In this document: piece by piece, positions 46,289 to 56,978 of the stretch
Numbering within the stretch: the stretch's first letter is position 1
How the letters are laid out: each line of letters begins with the position of its first letter
Made by a program: the position numbers and the translations under genes
Assembly (NCBI RefSeq): GCF_001625215.2
Contig: NC_030386.2
Location: forward strand, 20,430,545 to 20,494,544
Source: Daucus carota subsp. sativus
Lineage: Eukaryota > Streptophyta > Magnoliopsida > Apiales > Apiaceae
Length of the DNA: 64,000 bases
Reading direction: 5' to 3'
The notes under the pieces: model-generated
Database searches by the model: none
Seen by the model: the letters and a program-made list of their open reading frames with translations, nothing else
Told to the model about the DNA's origin: nothing

Positions 46289-48454
46289 TTAATTTGCTAA
46301 ACCAGCTGAGAATTTTACGCCAGTAGCCGGCAGCCATGCCCTCCCGTCGATAAAACGTCCTACAGTAAAAAAGCTAGCAGTAGAAGGATCCGTAATCTTA
46401 TGATAACCGGGCCACGGAACCCGTCCAGACAGCGACCCACCCGGCCCATAATTTTTATATTCCCCATACCACAACGTACCCAAAGCAAAGTCCCCATACC
46501 ATTCTAGCCACCCTCTGGGCTGGACCTGTGCTGTCATAAAAGTATTCATGAAAACAGTCCTGGAATACTGCTTCCATGGTCTTCCCAAGTAGGTGGGCTT
46601 GGTCGCATAAACATAACTATCTTGGATCGAGAAGCCCGTGCTCTGGTTCGGGCTTTTCCGGCCTTGGGCTGTGATGGTGACCTTTTGGAGTGGTAATGGT
46701 TCCCTTGTGAAAATCTTGCAGTTTTGGAGGACTGCAGCACCGTTGCCGAAGATGAAGTCTATGGTGCCGTAAATGCTGCATTCACGGAAGAATTGGCGGA
46801 GAGAGTGAGCGTAGAGTGTGTCTTGATAGCCTTCCATGCTGCACCTGTAGAATGCAGATTGATCAGAGTCGACACGGAGGGCGACAGCTTGGAAGTTTTG
46901 GGGGCCGGCTGTGTTTCGGAATGTAATGTCTCTTGCTATGAATCCTTTTCCAGATACAGCTGCAAGGCAAAATTAAGAAATGAATGAGACGGAGGAAGTA
47001 TTAATTACCAATTGTAGTTGTTTTAGAATAGAAAATGTTAAAAAATAATAGGACAGACACAATTAATGTTGTAATTCGAGTCGAGTTTCGATTCGAGCCT
47101 AATTCGAGTCAAGTTTAATGGAGTCGATCGTTTGCCTAATTGAGTCTATATCTCTATCTGCTTGAACTCGACTCGTTTAATTCACGAGTCGAGTCGAGTT
47201 GCCGGTTTTAATGAGTCGTGCGAGCCGGTTCGTATATACTTTCACGCTTAATCAAACCCTATACCTCAATCTATACCTCTACCCGAACTTGATTCGTTTA
47301 ATTTCCCGAGTCGAGTCGAGACGGCTCGTTTTACTAAACGAGTTAGAACCTTTGTCCGAATTCGACTCGTTTAAGGAGTCGAGTCGAGCTTAGTTAAACG
47401 AGTTCGAGCCGGGTGATCAGCTCGCGAGCCGCCTAATTCGAATTATATACATACAACTCTAGACGAATTACTCCTAAAAAAAGAAACGAATGGGACATAA
47501 GAAGTATTAATTACCAACAGTAGCTGTTCGGAATGTAGTCCAACCCTGCATGAAATTCCTATTACCGGTTATGATGGTGGCTCCAATTCCATCCCCTACA
47601 AGCATAATATTGGTCTTTTTCTTCTTCATATCAATATTCTCCCTATAAACCCCTCTCTTCACATATATCACAAACCTCCTCTTACTATAACTCGGCGCTT
47701 CATAAATCGCTTGCGAAATCGATCTGTAATGCCCCGTGCCATCCGCAGCCACCACGAAATCAACATGCATTCCATTCTGCCCCGAAAGCACAAGTTCTCT
47801 GTCACCATCAGTAATCCACTTCGGAAAATCCATGTCAACGTTATACGATGTAACATTTCTACCAGGCCTAAAAGGTGTGCTGTGTAACTGAACATACAAA
47901 CCTAGAACATTACTAATAAGCTGCGTGACTTGCGTTAGACTCCCCTTGATAAAACCGACCAGATGTCGATCCGTGCCTTCGAATCCTTCGAGGCACGTGT
48001 CTTGGTTACTCAAGGCAGCGCTGAGCCACGCCTTCATGTTACCTTCGTAGTGCTTGTTTCCGGAGCCAGCTCGGATGCTCTTCATTTCCAGCAAAGACCA
48101 TGATAGTTCCGAGACCGAAAAATCGAGTAATTCTTTGCAGTCTTGTATTGCAATTTGCTCGCGGGAGCTCACGGATAAAGTGTGGAATTTGGTGACCGTT
48201 TCAATGGCTCGCCGCGTCTCGTCGAGTGTGGTTTCGAGGGCGGCTTTGAGGATGGAGTTACGGTTTTGATGTTTTGTGTGGGGATTAATCTTGGATCGGA
48301 CACTGGAGAGGCAGGAAGTGTGGTTTTTGATGTTCATGCAAGCTTGATCAATCAAGGCCTGCATGGCTGGGTTTTCGTGGTTCTCTGAAACTGGAGCATG
48401 AGAGAGGACTGTATGGCAGGGTAAAATAAGAATCAGAAGAAGAAATACATTCAT
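46289..48454 (-). CDS. Pectinesterase/pectinesterase inhibitor (PME-4 of cluster)
   Basis: Secreted cell-wall enzyme, the most divergent of the four. Two exons: 47515-48454 and 46289-46959, joining as A-T-V-A-V-S-G-K-G-F; 536 residues. The ATG at 48452-48454 is preferred because it starts directly with a signal peptide (MNVFLLLILILPCHTVLS); an in-frame ATG 17 codons earlier exists. PMEI domain ~30-190 (QACMNIKNHTSC, IQDCKELL). Catalytic domain: GVYRENI, FQAVALRVDSD, GYQDTLYAHSLRQFFREC, YGTIDFIFGNGAAV, LGRPWKQYSR. No RRLL-type basic site is visible between the domains. The intron is enlarged by a GAGTC-rich repeat element. Confidence 0.94.
47070..47450. mobile_element. GAGTCGAG-rich repeat element in the PME-4 intron
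   Basis: Dense CGAGTCGAG and its inverse plus CTCGACTCGTTTAA repeats (for example 47178-47200, 47307-47320, 47375-47400), the type of self-complementary sequence found in some plant hAT-like non-autonomous elements. On each side a short Stowaway-like end occurs (GACGGAGGAAGTA at 46989-47001 and GGGACATAAGAAGTA near 47492-47506). The bounds are not fixed. Confidence 0.5.
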
Positions 48455-49516
48455 TGTTTTTCTTGTTTGTAAAAATGACAAGTGGTAACAATTAATCTTA
48501 CACAAAAGATATATTTCATATATGTAGAAACCGGGGAGGGTATTGATTGTTAATAAAGAAAGGGTTGTCTTTTGTAGATTATATGCTTTTTCTCATGAAA
48601 AAGCTCAAGTTAAGCTTCCTTGCATGTAGTTGCACAAAACATTCTTTTGCTTGGAAGTTGCTTTTACTTCATTCCGATCGATAAGTATAACTATATGTTC
48701 ATATCGAACAATATTAATGTTTTTTCAATTTTTTTTCTGAATAAAAATTTGACATTTAAATTAATTAGAAAACATTATTGAACTATACTTTATAAGAGAC
48801 TCAAAATGCGTGCAAACAGTGAACGTAAACAACCTGCTGAGATGGAGGGAGTCGCAATTAATGATCCGAAAAATGTAAGCTATATCAAAAATTGTTTTCA
48901 AATTTTTTCTCGACCGACAATGTTTGATTGGTTACACTCATATTAATAATAATGATATAAATCTTCAATTTAAATTAAACATTTATTTGTCACGTTATTT
49001 GAAAAAACCACTTAAACATAATTTAATATGTAACATTTCTCTGATGATTTATACCAAAACAAAATAAGCATTGTCAAATATAAAGTTGAAGCTTAAGGCT
49101 GAAGATCGAGCATGATCTCCATCTTTATAAAAGTGTGAGTACTCATGTATCACATCTTTTCATTTCTAAATTATAACCCCGCAATATTTTATGAGTATCA
49201 ACTTTTGGTGCTATTAATAAACAGCTCACAGTCTCATATACCACCTCGTTGGCATGTACAGAAGTGCTAGATCTCTAACATGGATGTCATCAGGACAGTA
49301 AATTAATTTGTCATAATGGTTTGAAACTCGCTTGAAAATATGATACACGATCAATTTGATAATATTTTATGTGATATGAAATTGACAAAATGGTGGGGAA
49401 ATATTTTGGGAGTCAAATTGACTTTCAAATAATCTCCTCAAACAGAATTTTAAAACGTTTATTAGAATACACATATTTATTTGTTATTGAAGATAAAATT
49501 TGAACATAAAATGTGC
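48455..49516. other. Upstream region of PME-4
   Basis: AT-rich, no gene. No TATA box of the PME-2/PME-3 type within the first 100 bases. Confidence 0.5.
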
Positions 49517-49599
49517 GAGTAAATCCCAAGAGTGTGGCTGAAGTTTAGACCAATTTGCAAATTTGTGGTCGAACTTTAAACATTACAAAAGCGTGGTTA

Positions 49600-49993
49600 G
49601 AGCATCTCCAACCATTGAGAGCCCTTGGTTAAAAGGTGAATTGGCATACCTAAAATAAAAAAATTTAGCCAACAGTGCGAAAAACTCAACTCCAACCATG
49701 CTCAGCTGTTGTCTATAAATTTAGCCAACCTCCTATGGATGGCTAAATTTGTCGAACCTCTACAGGTCTGTAAGAAATCTATAGAAAAATTGCACATCAT
49801 TTATTACTATACTGAACTGATATATTCTATTTTAACAATATAAAATATTAATAACATACTCTTTTTAAATTATAACCAACTAATATAGCCAATACCATTG
49901 AAGCAAAATGTTTTACGGGTTCAGCAAATTTTACATAATATCTTACAGGTTCAATTTAGCCAACGATTATAACCAACGCCGTTGGAGATGCTC
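49600..49993. mobile_element. Tourist/PIF-Harbinger MITE nested in the Mutator-like element
   Basis: Ends GAGCATCTCCAAC and GTTGGAGATGCTC, flanked by TTA at 49597-49599 and 49994-49996. It interrupts the left inverted repeat of the surrounding element and so inserted later. 394 bp, no coding. Confidence 0.93.
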
Positions 49994-50076
49994 TTAGAGT
50001 TCGACTCCGCTTTTTACAACTTTGGTTCCCGTCAAATGCCCTCTGACGGAGCTAACAGACTTGAGAGTAATTCTGA

Positions 50077-50154
<78 letters not shown>
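50077..50154. repeat. (TTA)n microsatellite
   Basis: About 25 TTA units with one interruption. The poly-Leu or poly-Tyr frames across it are artefacts. Confidence 0.95.
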
Positions 50155-50966
50155 TATTATTTTATGGAATTATTATCAGTCCCCTTTTCTTCACCAATTT
50201 CACTATCAGTGGTTCTTTTTGCTTAATATCCCGATGAACAGTCTCCACCGCGACACCACCTCTCTCTCCCCCTTCACTGCTCTCTCTACCCCCTCCACTA
50301 CTCTCTCTCGCTTACTCACTTTCTCTCCCCGACCTGCAACCCTACACACACAACGAGAAATGCAATTATTGTATCATATCAAGCAGAAGACGGATGAGGA
50401 CGCGGAAGAGGTGGCAATAACTGGTGAGCTTAATTGATTAACCTCTACCAAAGCAAACGGAAATATCGCCAGCATAACCATCACAGCATCCCTGATTTAT
50501 TATATTAATTTATGTAATTAAGTGTTATTGTGATTTTTGGTGGTTGTGCGGGATTGCTAGCTGCCCGTGGTGGCCGGAGTTCGGTAGAAGTGGAGGTCGA
50601 AAGTATTAACAGGGGAAAATATTATGATGCTGAAGCATGTAAGAGTATGAAGTTCATGATGTATGATTCGAAGAAAAAAGCTAGAAAGAGAAGTTGAGGT
50701 AGCAGCAGCGGTGGAGAGAAAAGTAGGGCTCAGTAGAGGGAGAGGGAGAGACTACCTATTAATTTTCTGTTTTTACATAACTACCCCTTCAATTTATATT
50801 TTTTAAGTGAGTTAACGGACGAAAACTAATGAACTTAATGGGAGCCAAAGTTTTAAAAGGCGGAGGCAAACTCCAGCCATGTTTTTGTCATTTTTAAAGT
50901 GCAGCCACAAATTTGTTAATTGGTGTAAACTTTAGCCAAACTCTTAGAATTTACTCTAAAATGTGC

Positions 50967-51325
50967 TCATAAATTGAATATATTTGATGCTTATTCCATC
51001 AAGTCCATTTATATATAGGTATACTTTTAATTGTAAGGACGGCATTGTTAAGTTGTTCTTACTTGGGTGAAATAGAATGCGTTGAGAATGAATGATTTTG
51101 TATTCTAAGAAAATTCAATTATTGTTATTATTTTAACTAAAATTTTAAAATTCTAACTCGGGGAAGAATTGCTCATTCCATTTTGACATCATATATTCTT
51201 ATAATCTTTATCGCACGAACTTTAAACTCATTCATATTTATTCAGCATTATATCATATTTTCTTTGATAAAATTTTATATAACTTTTTATTCAATTTTCT
51301 CCTCGTTTCATTTCATGAACACAAT
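50967..51325. other. Spacer between nested element clusters
   Basis: AT-rich, nothing recognised. Confidence 0.5.
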
Positions 51326-52736
51326 TAGGGTTAAAATGGGGCGGGTTCGGGGCGGGGACTTCATTTCCCAGCCCCGCCCTATATAATTTTTTCCTGCCAC
51401 GTCCCCGTCCCATTCCCCGCGGGGATATATTTTTAATCCCAATCCCCGTCCCACTGGGGATTTAATATAATTTCGTCCGCCCTACCCGGCCCCGCCCGGC
51501 TCCACTACTATATGTAATAATACGTTTTTAAATAATTAACTTAAAAATTAGTAAATTTTTCTTCAAAATTTAATAAAAATATACGATATGTGTATATTAA
51601 AAGTATAACACTAAAATAATACATGCATATCAGATTGAAGTAATGTCTACTAGTTGTAAAGTTATACTTTTGTGTATTATAAAATAATAATATTAAATAT
51701 ATTATATTAAATAGAGAATAAGAGAGCTGAGATTAACCTCATTTAAGATAGTTACTTATATAAACATTAGCAAATATCGTTGAGTATAGATAATTTATTT
51801 TTGTTAACCCACCTCCTGTCGAAGTGATGAAGTCGGATGTCGAGAACAGAGACGTGTCACTACATTCCGTAAATGACGTGCCACACCCTGGAAATGACGT
51901 TGAGCAGCGAACCAACTTAGAGATGGTTGCATTATAAAATCGTAATATACATTATTATAGCTACATGTGGAATACTTTCTCTGTCCCATTTAATTGTATA
52001 CGTTTCTTTTCAACTGCTCGACACGCATTTCAATGCTCTTATAAAATATAATTCTGTAACTTATTTTTGATATTTTTTTTTCTGAATAAAAATATAACAT
52101 CCAAACTTTAATTCAGAAAAAAAAAATTTTAAAAATAAATTACACAACTACATTTTACAGGAACATTAAAGTCCGTGCCGCGTCCCCATCCCCCAATGTA
52201 TACAACTCAAGGGGACGGAGGGAGTAACTCACAAGCAAAGAAAGTGCAGGCAAAACCATCAAAAGTTGATTCAAAAATCCTTCATTAAAACCAAGTAAAT
52301 AATAATTTCTGGATGTTGCTCTTGAAAGTTTCGTCCTCATCGCTTGTTTATTGTTATCAAGGGACAAGGATGGAGCGCAAGGTTATACTGAAACTATATT
52401 TCTTATAAAAAAGTTAATTGCTCCCTTGCTAGTCCTGTGTTTTTAAAACGTCCAATGTGAAGTCGTTTAAGCACATCCTTATATGTAGTTAATCTCATAT
52501 ACACTTTTCTCTATTAAATATAATAAATATATAATATTAAATATTATTCATTATTTATATTAGATATATGTGGGGCGGGAATTCCCGCAGGAATTAAACA
52601 TATACCATACTCCCCATATTTTGGCGGGCGGGGGCAGAAAATTATTCCTCGTCACTACCCCATTCTCCAGATTAACGGACACATCTGCTTCATTCGAGGC
52701 GGGTTCTCCATTTTCCCCGTCCTATTTTTAACCCTA
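51326..52736. mobile_element. hAT-like non-autonomous element, 1411 bp
   Basis: The left end TAGGGTTAAAATGGGGCGGG and the right end (inverse TAGGGTTAAAAATAGGACGGGG) form short terminal repeats. Identical AACACAAT flanks occur at 51318-51325 and 52737-52744, the 8-bp duplication of hAT elements. The subterminal zones are GGGGCGGGG-rich (51336-51500, 52569-52720) and strongly self-complementary. No transposase frame. A Stowaway MITE lies inside. Confidence 0.88.
51975..52224. mobile_element. Stowaway MITE nested in the hAT-like element
   Basis: Ends CTTTCTCTGTCCCATTTAATT and ...GGGGACGGAGGGAG, with TA on both sides (51973-51974, 52225-52226). The sequence is the inverse of the copy at 52957-53214. 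Confidence 0.9.
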
Positions 52737-52956
52737 AACACAATGGTCTTGGACAATTATTTGTCGAAATTTGTACATCAATGTTTGTCGTCCGATGTCG
52801 CTGCGGGTTTGTTAGAAGCTGGGGGCATTGACGAAAAAATATGACGAAAGTTCTTTAAACACGTGGTAATTGTATTCTAATACTATTTTTATCAGCAGGT
52901 AATCTTAAAGCATGAACATGATGTTAACTTCCAGAAGAGATTTTATTAATTTATTA

Positions 52957-53214
52957 CTCCCTCCGTCCCCCTGAGTAGTATACATTGGGGGACGGGGACG
53001 CGACACGGACTTTAATGCTCCTGTAAATTGTAGTTGTGTAATTTATTTTTAAATTTTTTTTTTTCTGAATTAAAGTTTGGATGTTATATTTTTATTCAGA
53101 AAAAGAAAATCTCAAAAATAAGTTACGGAACTATATTTTATAAGAGCATTGAAATGCGTGTCTAACAGTTGAAAAGAAACGTATACAATTAAATGGGACA
53201 GAGGGAAGAGGGAG
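52957..53214. mobile_element. Stowaway MITE, same family, opposite orientation
   Basis: Ends CTCCCTCCGTCCCC and GGGACAGAGGGAAGAGGGAG with TA flanks (52955-52956, 53215-53216). The right end carries a short internal duplication (AGAGGGA). It includes GTATACATTGGGGGACGGGGA, also found inverted at 52180-52204 and in the truncated copy near 5733-5777. Confidence 0.9.
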
Positions 53215-53570
53215 TACTAAAATGTGGCAAGAACAAATGACTAGTCTAAATCTATGGTCCTGTCCGTGTGTGCGCCTATTCCACTAACACTAGACCAAGA
53301 AATTTTCATATAAAAATGTTAACGAAGATTCTTTTAAACAACCCATGCATCCCTTTAAATTAAAGTAATGATTTATATATCTTTAAATTAAAATAAGCTG
53401 TTTATATTCAATTTTGACCATTATGAGTCGTTTGGTAATCTGTTTCCGCGTATTATCGTGATTATAAAATGAGATGAACCACACTGTCAGCTTCATTCAT
53501 CATCATAAGCGCGCTGTGACAAAGACATTCTTGGAAAGCATTTTTTCAGGTTCGGAAAGTCGGAAAGTAA
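53215..53570. other. F-box/PP2 gene upstream region
   Basis: Promoter side of the next gene. No clear TATA box assigned. Confidence 0.5.
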
Positions 53571-53615
53571 TTGAGAGAGAGAGAGGGAGAGAGAGAGAGA
53601 GAGACTGAGAGAGAG

Positions 53616-55066
53616 ATGAGTAGTAATTTAAGTTTTAACATGTTACCGGAAGATTGTGTTTCGAGCATTATATCTTTCACCTCTCCGACAGATGCATGCA
53701 AGCCGGTCTCTTCTTTCTTTAGATTAGCTGCCGGATCTGATCTCGTATGGAAAAGATTTTTACCGTCTGATTATCTAAGCATTGTTGAGGATTCAGTCGT
53801 TCCCTTGCACTTCTCCTCCCTAAAAGAGTTGTTTTTCAGGCTTTGTGAGACGACAATTATAGACGGTGGTCGAAAAGTAAGCAATCCCCTCCATCTTGTA
53901 TCTGCGTGATTCATTAATTTTTAACTTCTTCTCGTCTTCCTCACTCTAGTACTTTTAGTTTCAGGATTTTTTATATTAATGTCATACAAGATATATACTA
54001 CTGAAGAAGCACGTTGCAATAGTATATAACGCTTGTTTGTTTAAGGAAAGCAGAAGTTGCTTCTGTTTTCTTTTACCTCTTTGTTTAAATTAGTAGAAAC
54101 ATTTAAGGTGAGAATGATAGTTTTTCTCTCGAAACTTCTACTTATTTTCTAAACATCTTATTAACTTATTTATTTCTCACTTTTAATCCATATCTTTATT
54201 TTAAAAAGTCATTTTTTTTAAATTTACCCAAACGGTCTCGTCTCATATATAGTATTCTAATGGATTGTCCTGCATGCAGAGTTTTTCTCTGGACAAACTA
54301 TCTGGCAGCAAGTCTTACATAATCTCGGCACGAGAACTATCCATTTTCGGCAGCAATGATCCAACGCTTTGGAGTTGGAAATCGAACCCTAATTCAAGGT
54401 TAGTAATTATTTATAGCATCTTCTTAACTGTGTTCAACGATTATTTCCGTTAAAACGTGTTCTCCGTAGCGTGCAACGATGGAGATATTAGATATATATG
54501 CTAGACCATTGTCTATACATAATTCTAATTATCTGAATGCATTGAGTTAAATGTATAGTTAATTAGTTACGATGAAAACTTCATTTTACATGCACAGGTT
54601 TGCGGAGGTGGCTGAGCTTAAAACAATATCTGATCTAAAAATATATGGTAGGATAAACACTGAAATGTTATCTCAGAATACCAAATATGGTGCCTACATT
54701 ATTATAAAAATACCTAGTGGTGCATATGGTCTTGATGCAATACCATCAGAGCTATCTATCAAAGTGGGTGATGATCATAAAGTTGCACGCACCGCATATC
54801 TTAGGCACAACATTGATGGCAAGAAAGTACAAATGCTGCATCTACTGTATGGGAACCGCCTAGAAATGCTGAAAAAGAGGGTGGTTCAAGGTGAAGAATG
54901 TTCTGTCCAGGAGCGGAAAGATGGATGGTTGGAAATCGAATTGGGAGAATTTTACAGTGGTGATCACGGAAATGAGGAAGTGAAGATGAGTTTGGTGGAG
55001 GTGAAGGGTCGTCAACTCAAAGGAGGACTTATTGTTGAAGGCATTGAAGTGAGACCTAAACATTAG
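53616..55066 (+). CDS. F-box protein PP2-B type
   Basis: N-terminal F-box (binds SKP1 in SCF ubiquitin ligases) fused to a phloem protein 2 lectin-like domain that may bind glycans. Three exons join in phase: 53616-53876, 54280-54398, 54598-55066, giving 282 residues. F-box at about 5-50: NMLPEDCVSSIISFTSPTDAC ... VWKRFLPSDY. PP2 domain from about 90: YIISARELSIFGSNDPTLWSW, RFAEVAELKTISDLKIYGRI, DGWLEIELGEFY and GGLIVEGIEVRPK. The start is placed after a (GA)n tract. That tract is also open in frame from 53571 (R/E repeats), but the ATG at 53616 begins the conserved protein. Substrate unknown. Confidence 0.93.
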
Positions 55067-56341
55067 CAGAGCCATGATGTCATAGTTATTCCCGTCCCTT
55101 TTTAATTGTCACCAAATTTGTGCCGATTAAATTGACCAAGTCTGAAATTTATTAATATTTTATCAAGTGAAAAAATAAAAAAATATATGTCACTGAAAAG
55201 AATTTTTAATCTACTTTAAGATGTAATTTTCAGTTTTTTAAAATAATAAAAGAGTGACTTATAATCATTTATAGTAAATTTATACTAAAAAGGGACGGAG
55301 AAAATACATCTTTAATCATTTATAGTAAATTTATAAATCTACAACTTTTTACAAGAACGGGGAGTTATGTACACCTTACCGGTGCTAAAACTCTCACTAA
55401 TGTTTATAAATTAAACAAATTTTAAAAATTTGAAGAAAATATAGCACACTTTCATTTAAACTCTCGAGATTTGTATTCAACAAGCTAATATCATGAAATT
55501 ATGTAATGTTAGTTAGCTGGTTATGTCGATAATAAATCACTATTTTTAATAAAAATAAAATAAAATATGAAATTGTATATTTTTTAAGTCGGAATTATGT
55601 GTACAATACTAAACTCTTATCTGATATTTTGGACACGCTTCATTTTTGACCATCGACTTCATTATTGTTTAGTAGTATCGTTGTATTGTTCATGAAATTA
55701 TTTATAACAATCAGTTCTTTAGTTCTTTGTTAATTTTCTTGTATTTTTGACACATTCTTAAATTATAGACTTGTTTTTAATCCTCTAACACATTCATATT
55801 TTGATATTAACAAAATTTTATATAATGATTCTTGCCAAGGATAATTGGGTCACATCGGATCAGATATTGCTATACCGGTCCTGATCCCCAAATCCAAACC
55901 CAATCTCCATCGGGGATTAATTTTCGTTCCCCATCTCCGACCCGATCGGGATTCGGGAATACTACTTGCGGTGATTCGGGGATTTTAATTTAAACTAAAA
56001 TGTATATTTAAATTCATAATTAGGATTAGTTTTTAACATGTCTAATTAACACTTAATTATTTTACTTTAAACAGATTTTCAATGATTTAGTTATGATCTT
56101 TTTTAATTTTAAAATTTATATTAATAGAAAAATCTCCGAATTCCCACATCATTTGGTGCGGGAATCGGATCGGGATGAGATTAATGCCCATCTCTAATTT
56201 TTTTTACAAACGCGAGAGGAAAATTTATATTTAAATTGATTAATTCTTACGTATAAGATGAGTTTTTTGTGAATATTACAAAAGCAGGGACTGTATCATA
56301 AAAGTGGACGATCTAAATGCACAAATCGGTAATAGTGAGTA
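55067..56341. mobile_element. Intergenic; GGGATTCGG-rich element remnant at about 55,850-56,200
   Basis: From 55,850 to 55,985 and again from 56,125 to 56,200 there are repeats like CGGGATTCGGG, TCCCCGA and GATCGGGAT flanking an AT-rich core, with ...GATTAATGCCCATCTCTAA on the right. This resembles the hAT-like elements at 27031 and 51326, but a matching left end and target duplication could not be set. The rest is AT-rich with no gene. Confidence 0.4.
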
Positions 56342-56349
56342 AAACCCTA
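56342..56349 (+). promoter_or_regulatory. telo-box in eIF3a upstream region
   Basis: AAACCCTA, the telo-box common near the start of transcription of plant translation-machinery genes. It lies ~630 bp before the ATG and close to the likely first 5' UTR exon. Confidence 0.5.
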
Positions 56350-56978
56350 GAAAAAGAGTATACTGATACACTCACAAACTCTTACATCGGCGGCTAAATC
56401 TATCTAATCTCCACTCCGTCAGGCAAAGGTAACAATTCTCTCCGTGAATACAAACAAACACACACACACACACACACATCTGTATCTAAATTCTCTAATC
56501 GCTCTCTGCTATTATATAGGCTAATTGAGCTTGAGCTTGAAGAAAGGTACTATTACACTCTCCTTCTCTTTTTTAATTCTAATCTGTGTATATGTTGCTT
56601 TGTGCATAATCGATTCTTTGCATCAATTCGATTTTCTGGAAATTTGTTTTACAATTCATGTTTTCGAAGATTTATAGCTCAGTTGAGTCGCATATGTTAA
56701 TTTTTAGTCCACAGAATTCGGTTTGGAAATCGTTCATTTTTTTTCCAATTCGTTTTTTTAATTTACCTAGTTTTTGCAAGTTGGTATTATAAGCTAATAT
56801 GGATCGTAAGTTTGGGGTTTTGCTCATTTTCCTATATATAGGGACCGAGAAATGTTGAATATTTGGCATCTTCTTTTCGTTCGTGTTTACCTCTACTATG
56901 GAACATTTTATATGATGATCTATTGATCTTATATGTTGGCGTGTGAAATGATTTCGACAGGCTTATTGTTGGAGATAT
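56350..56978 (+). other. eIF3a 5' UTR with probable introns
   Basis: Donor-like sites at 56429 (AAAG/GTAACA) and 56547 (AAAG/GTACTA) and acceptor-like sites at 56519 (TATAG/G) and 56960 (CGACAG/G) suggest one or two leader introns. A (CA)n tract lies at 56458-56478. The short frames on the minus strand are chance. Confidence 0.55.

Larger units (their letters stand above)
49517..50956. mobile_element. Mutator-like element with ~150-bp terminal inverted repeats
   Basis: The left end GAGTAAATCCCAAGAGTGTGG and the right end (inverse of GAGTAAATTCTAAGAGTTTGG) remain alignable for about 150 bases once the nested MITE is removed. Both sides carry the same TAAAATGTGC (49507-49516 and 50957-50966), a 9-10 bp target duplication. 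No transposase. The interior (50070-50780) has a (TTA)n tract, then CT-rich sequence and open protein-like stretches (for example MQLLYHIKQKTDEDAEEV at 50359-50412) that may be captured host sequence, as in Pack-MULEs. Confidence 0.88.

Noticed and set aside
49982-50437. Frames with long Leu or Tyr runs
   Set aside because: Produced by the (TTA)n microsatellite inside a Mutator-like element.
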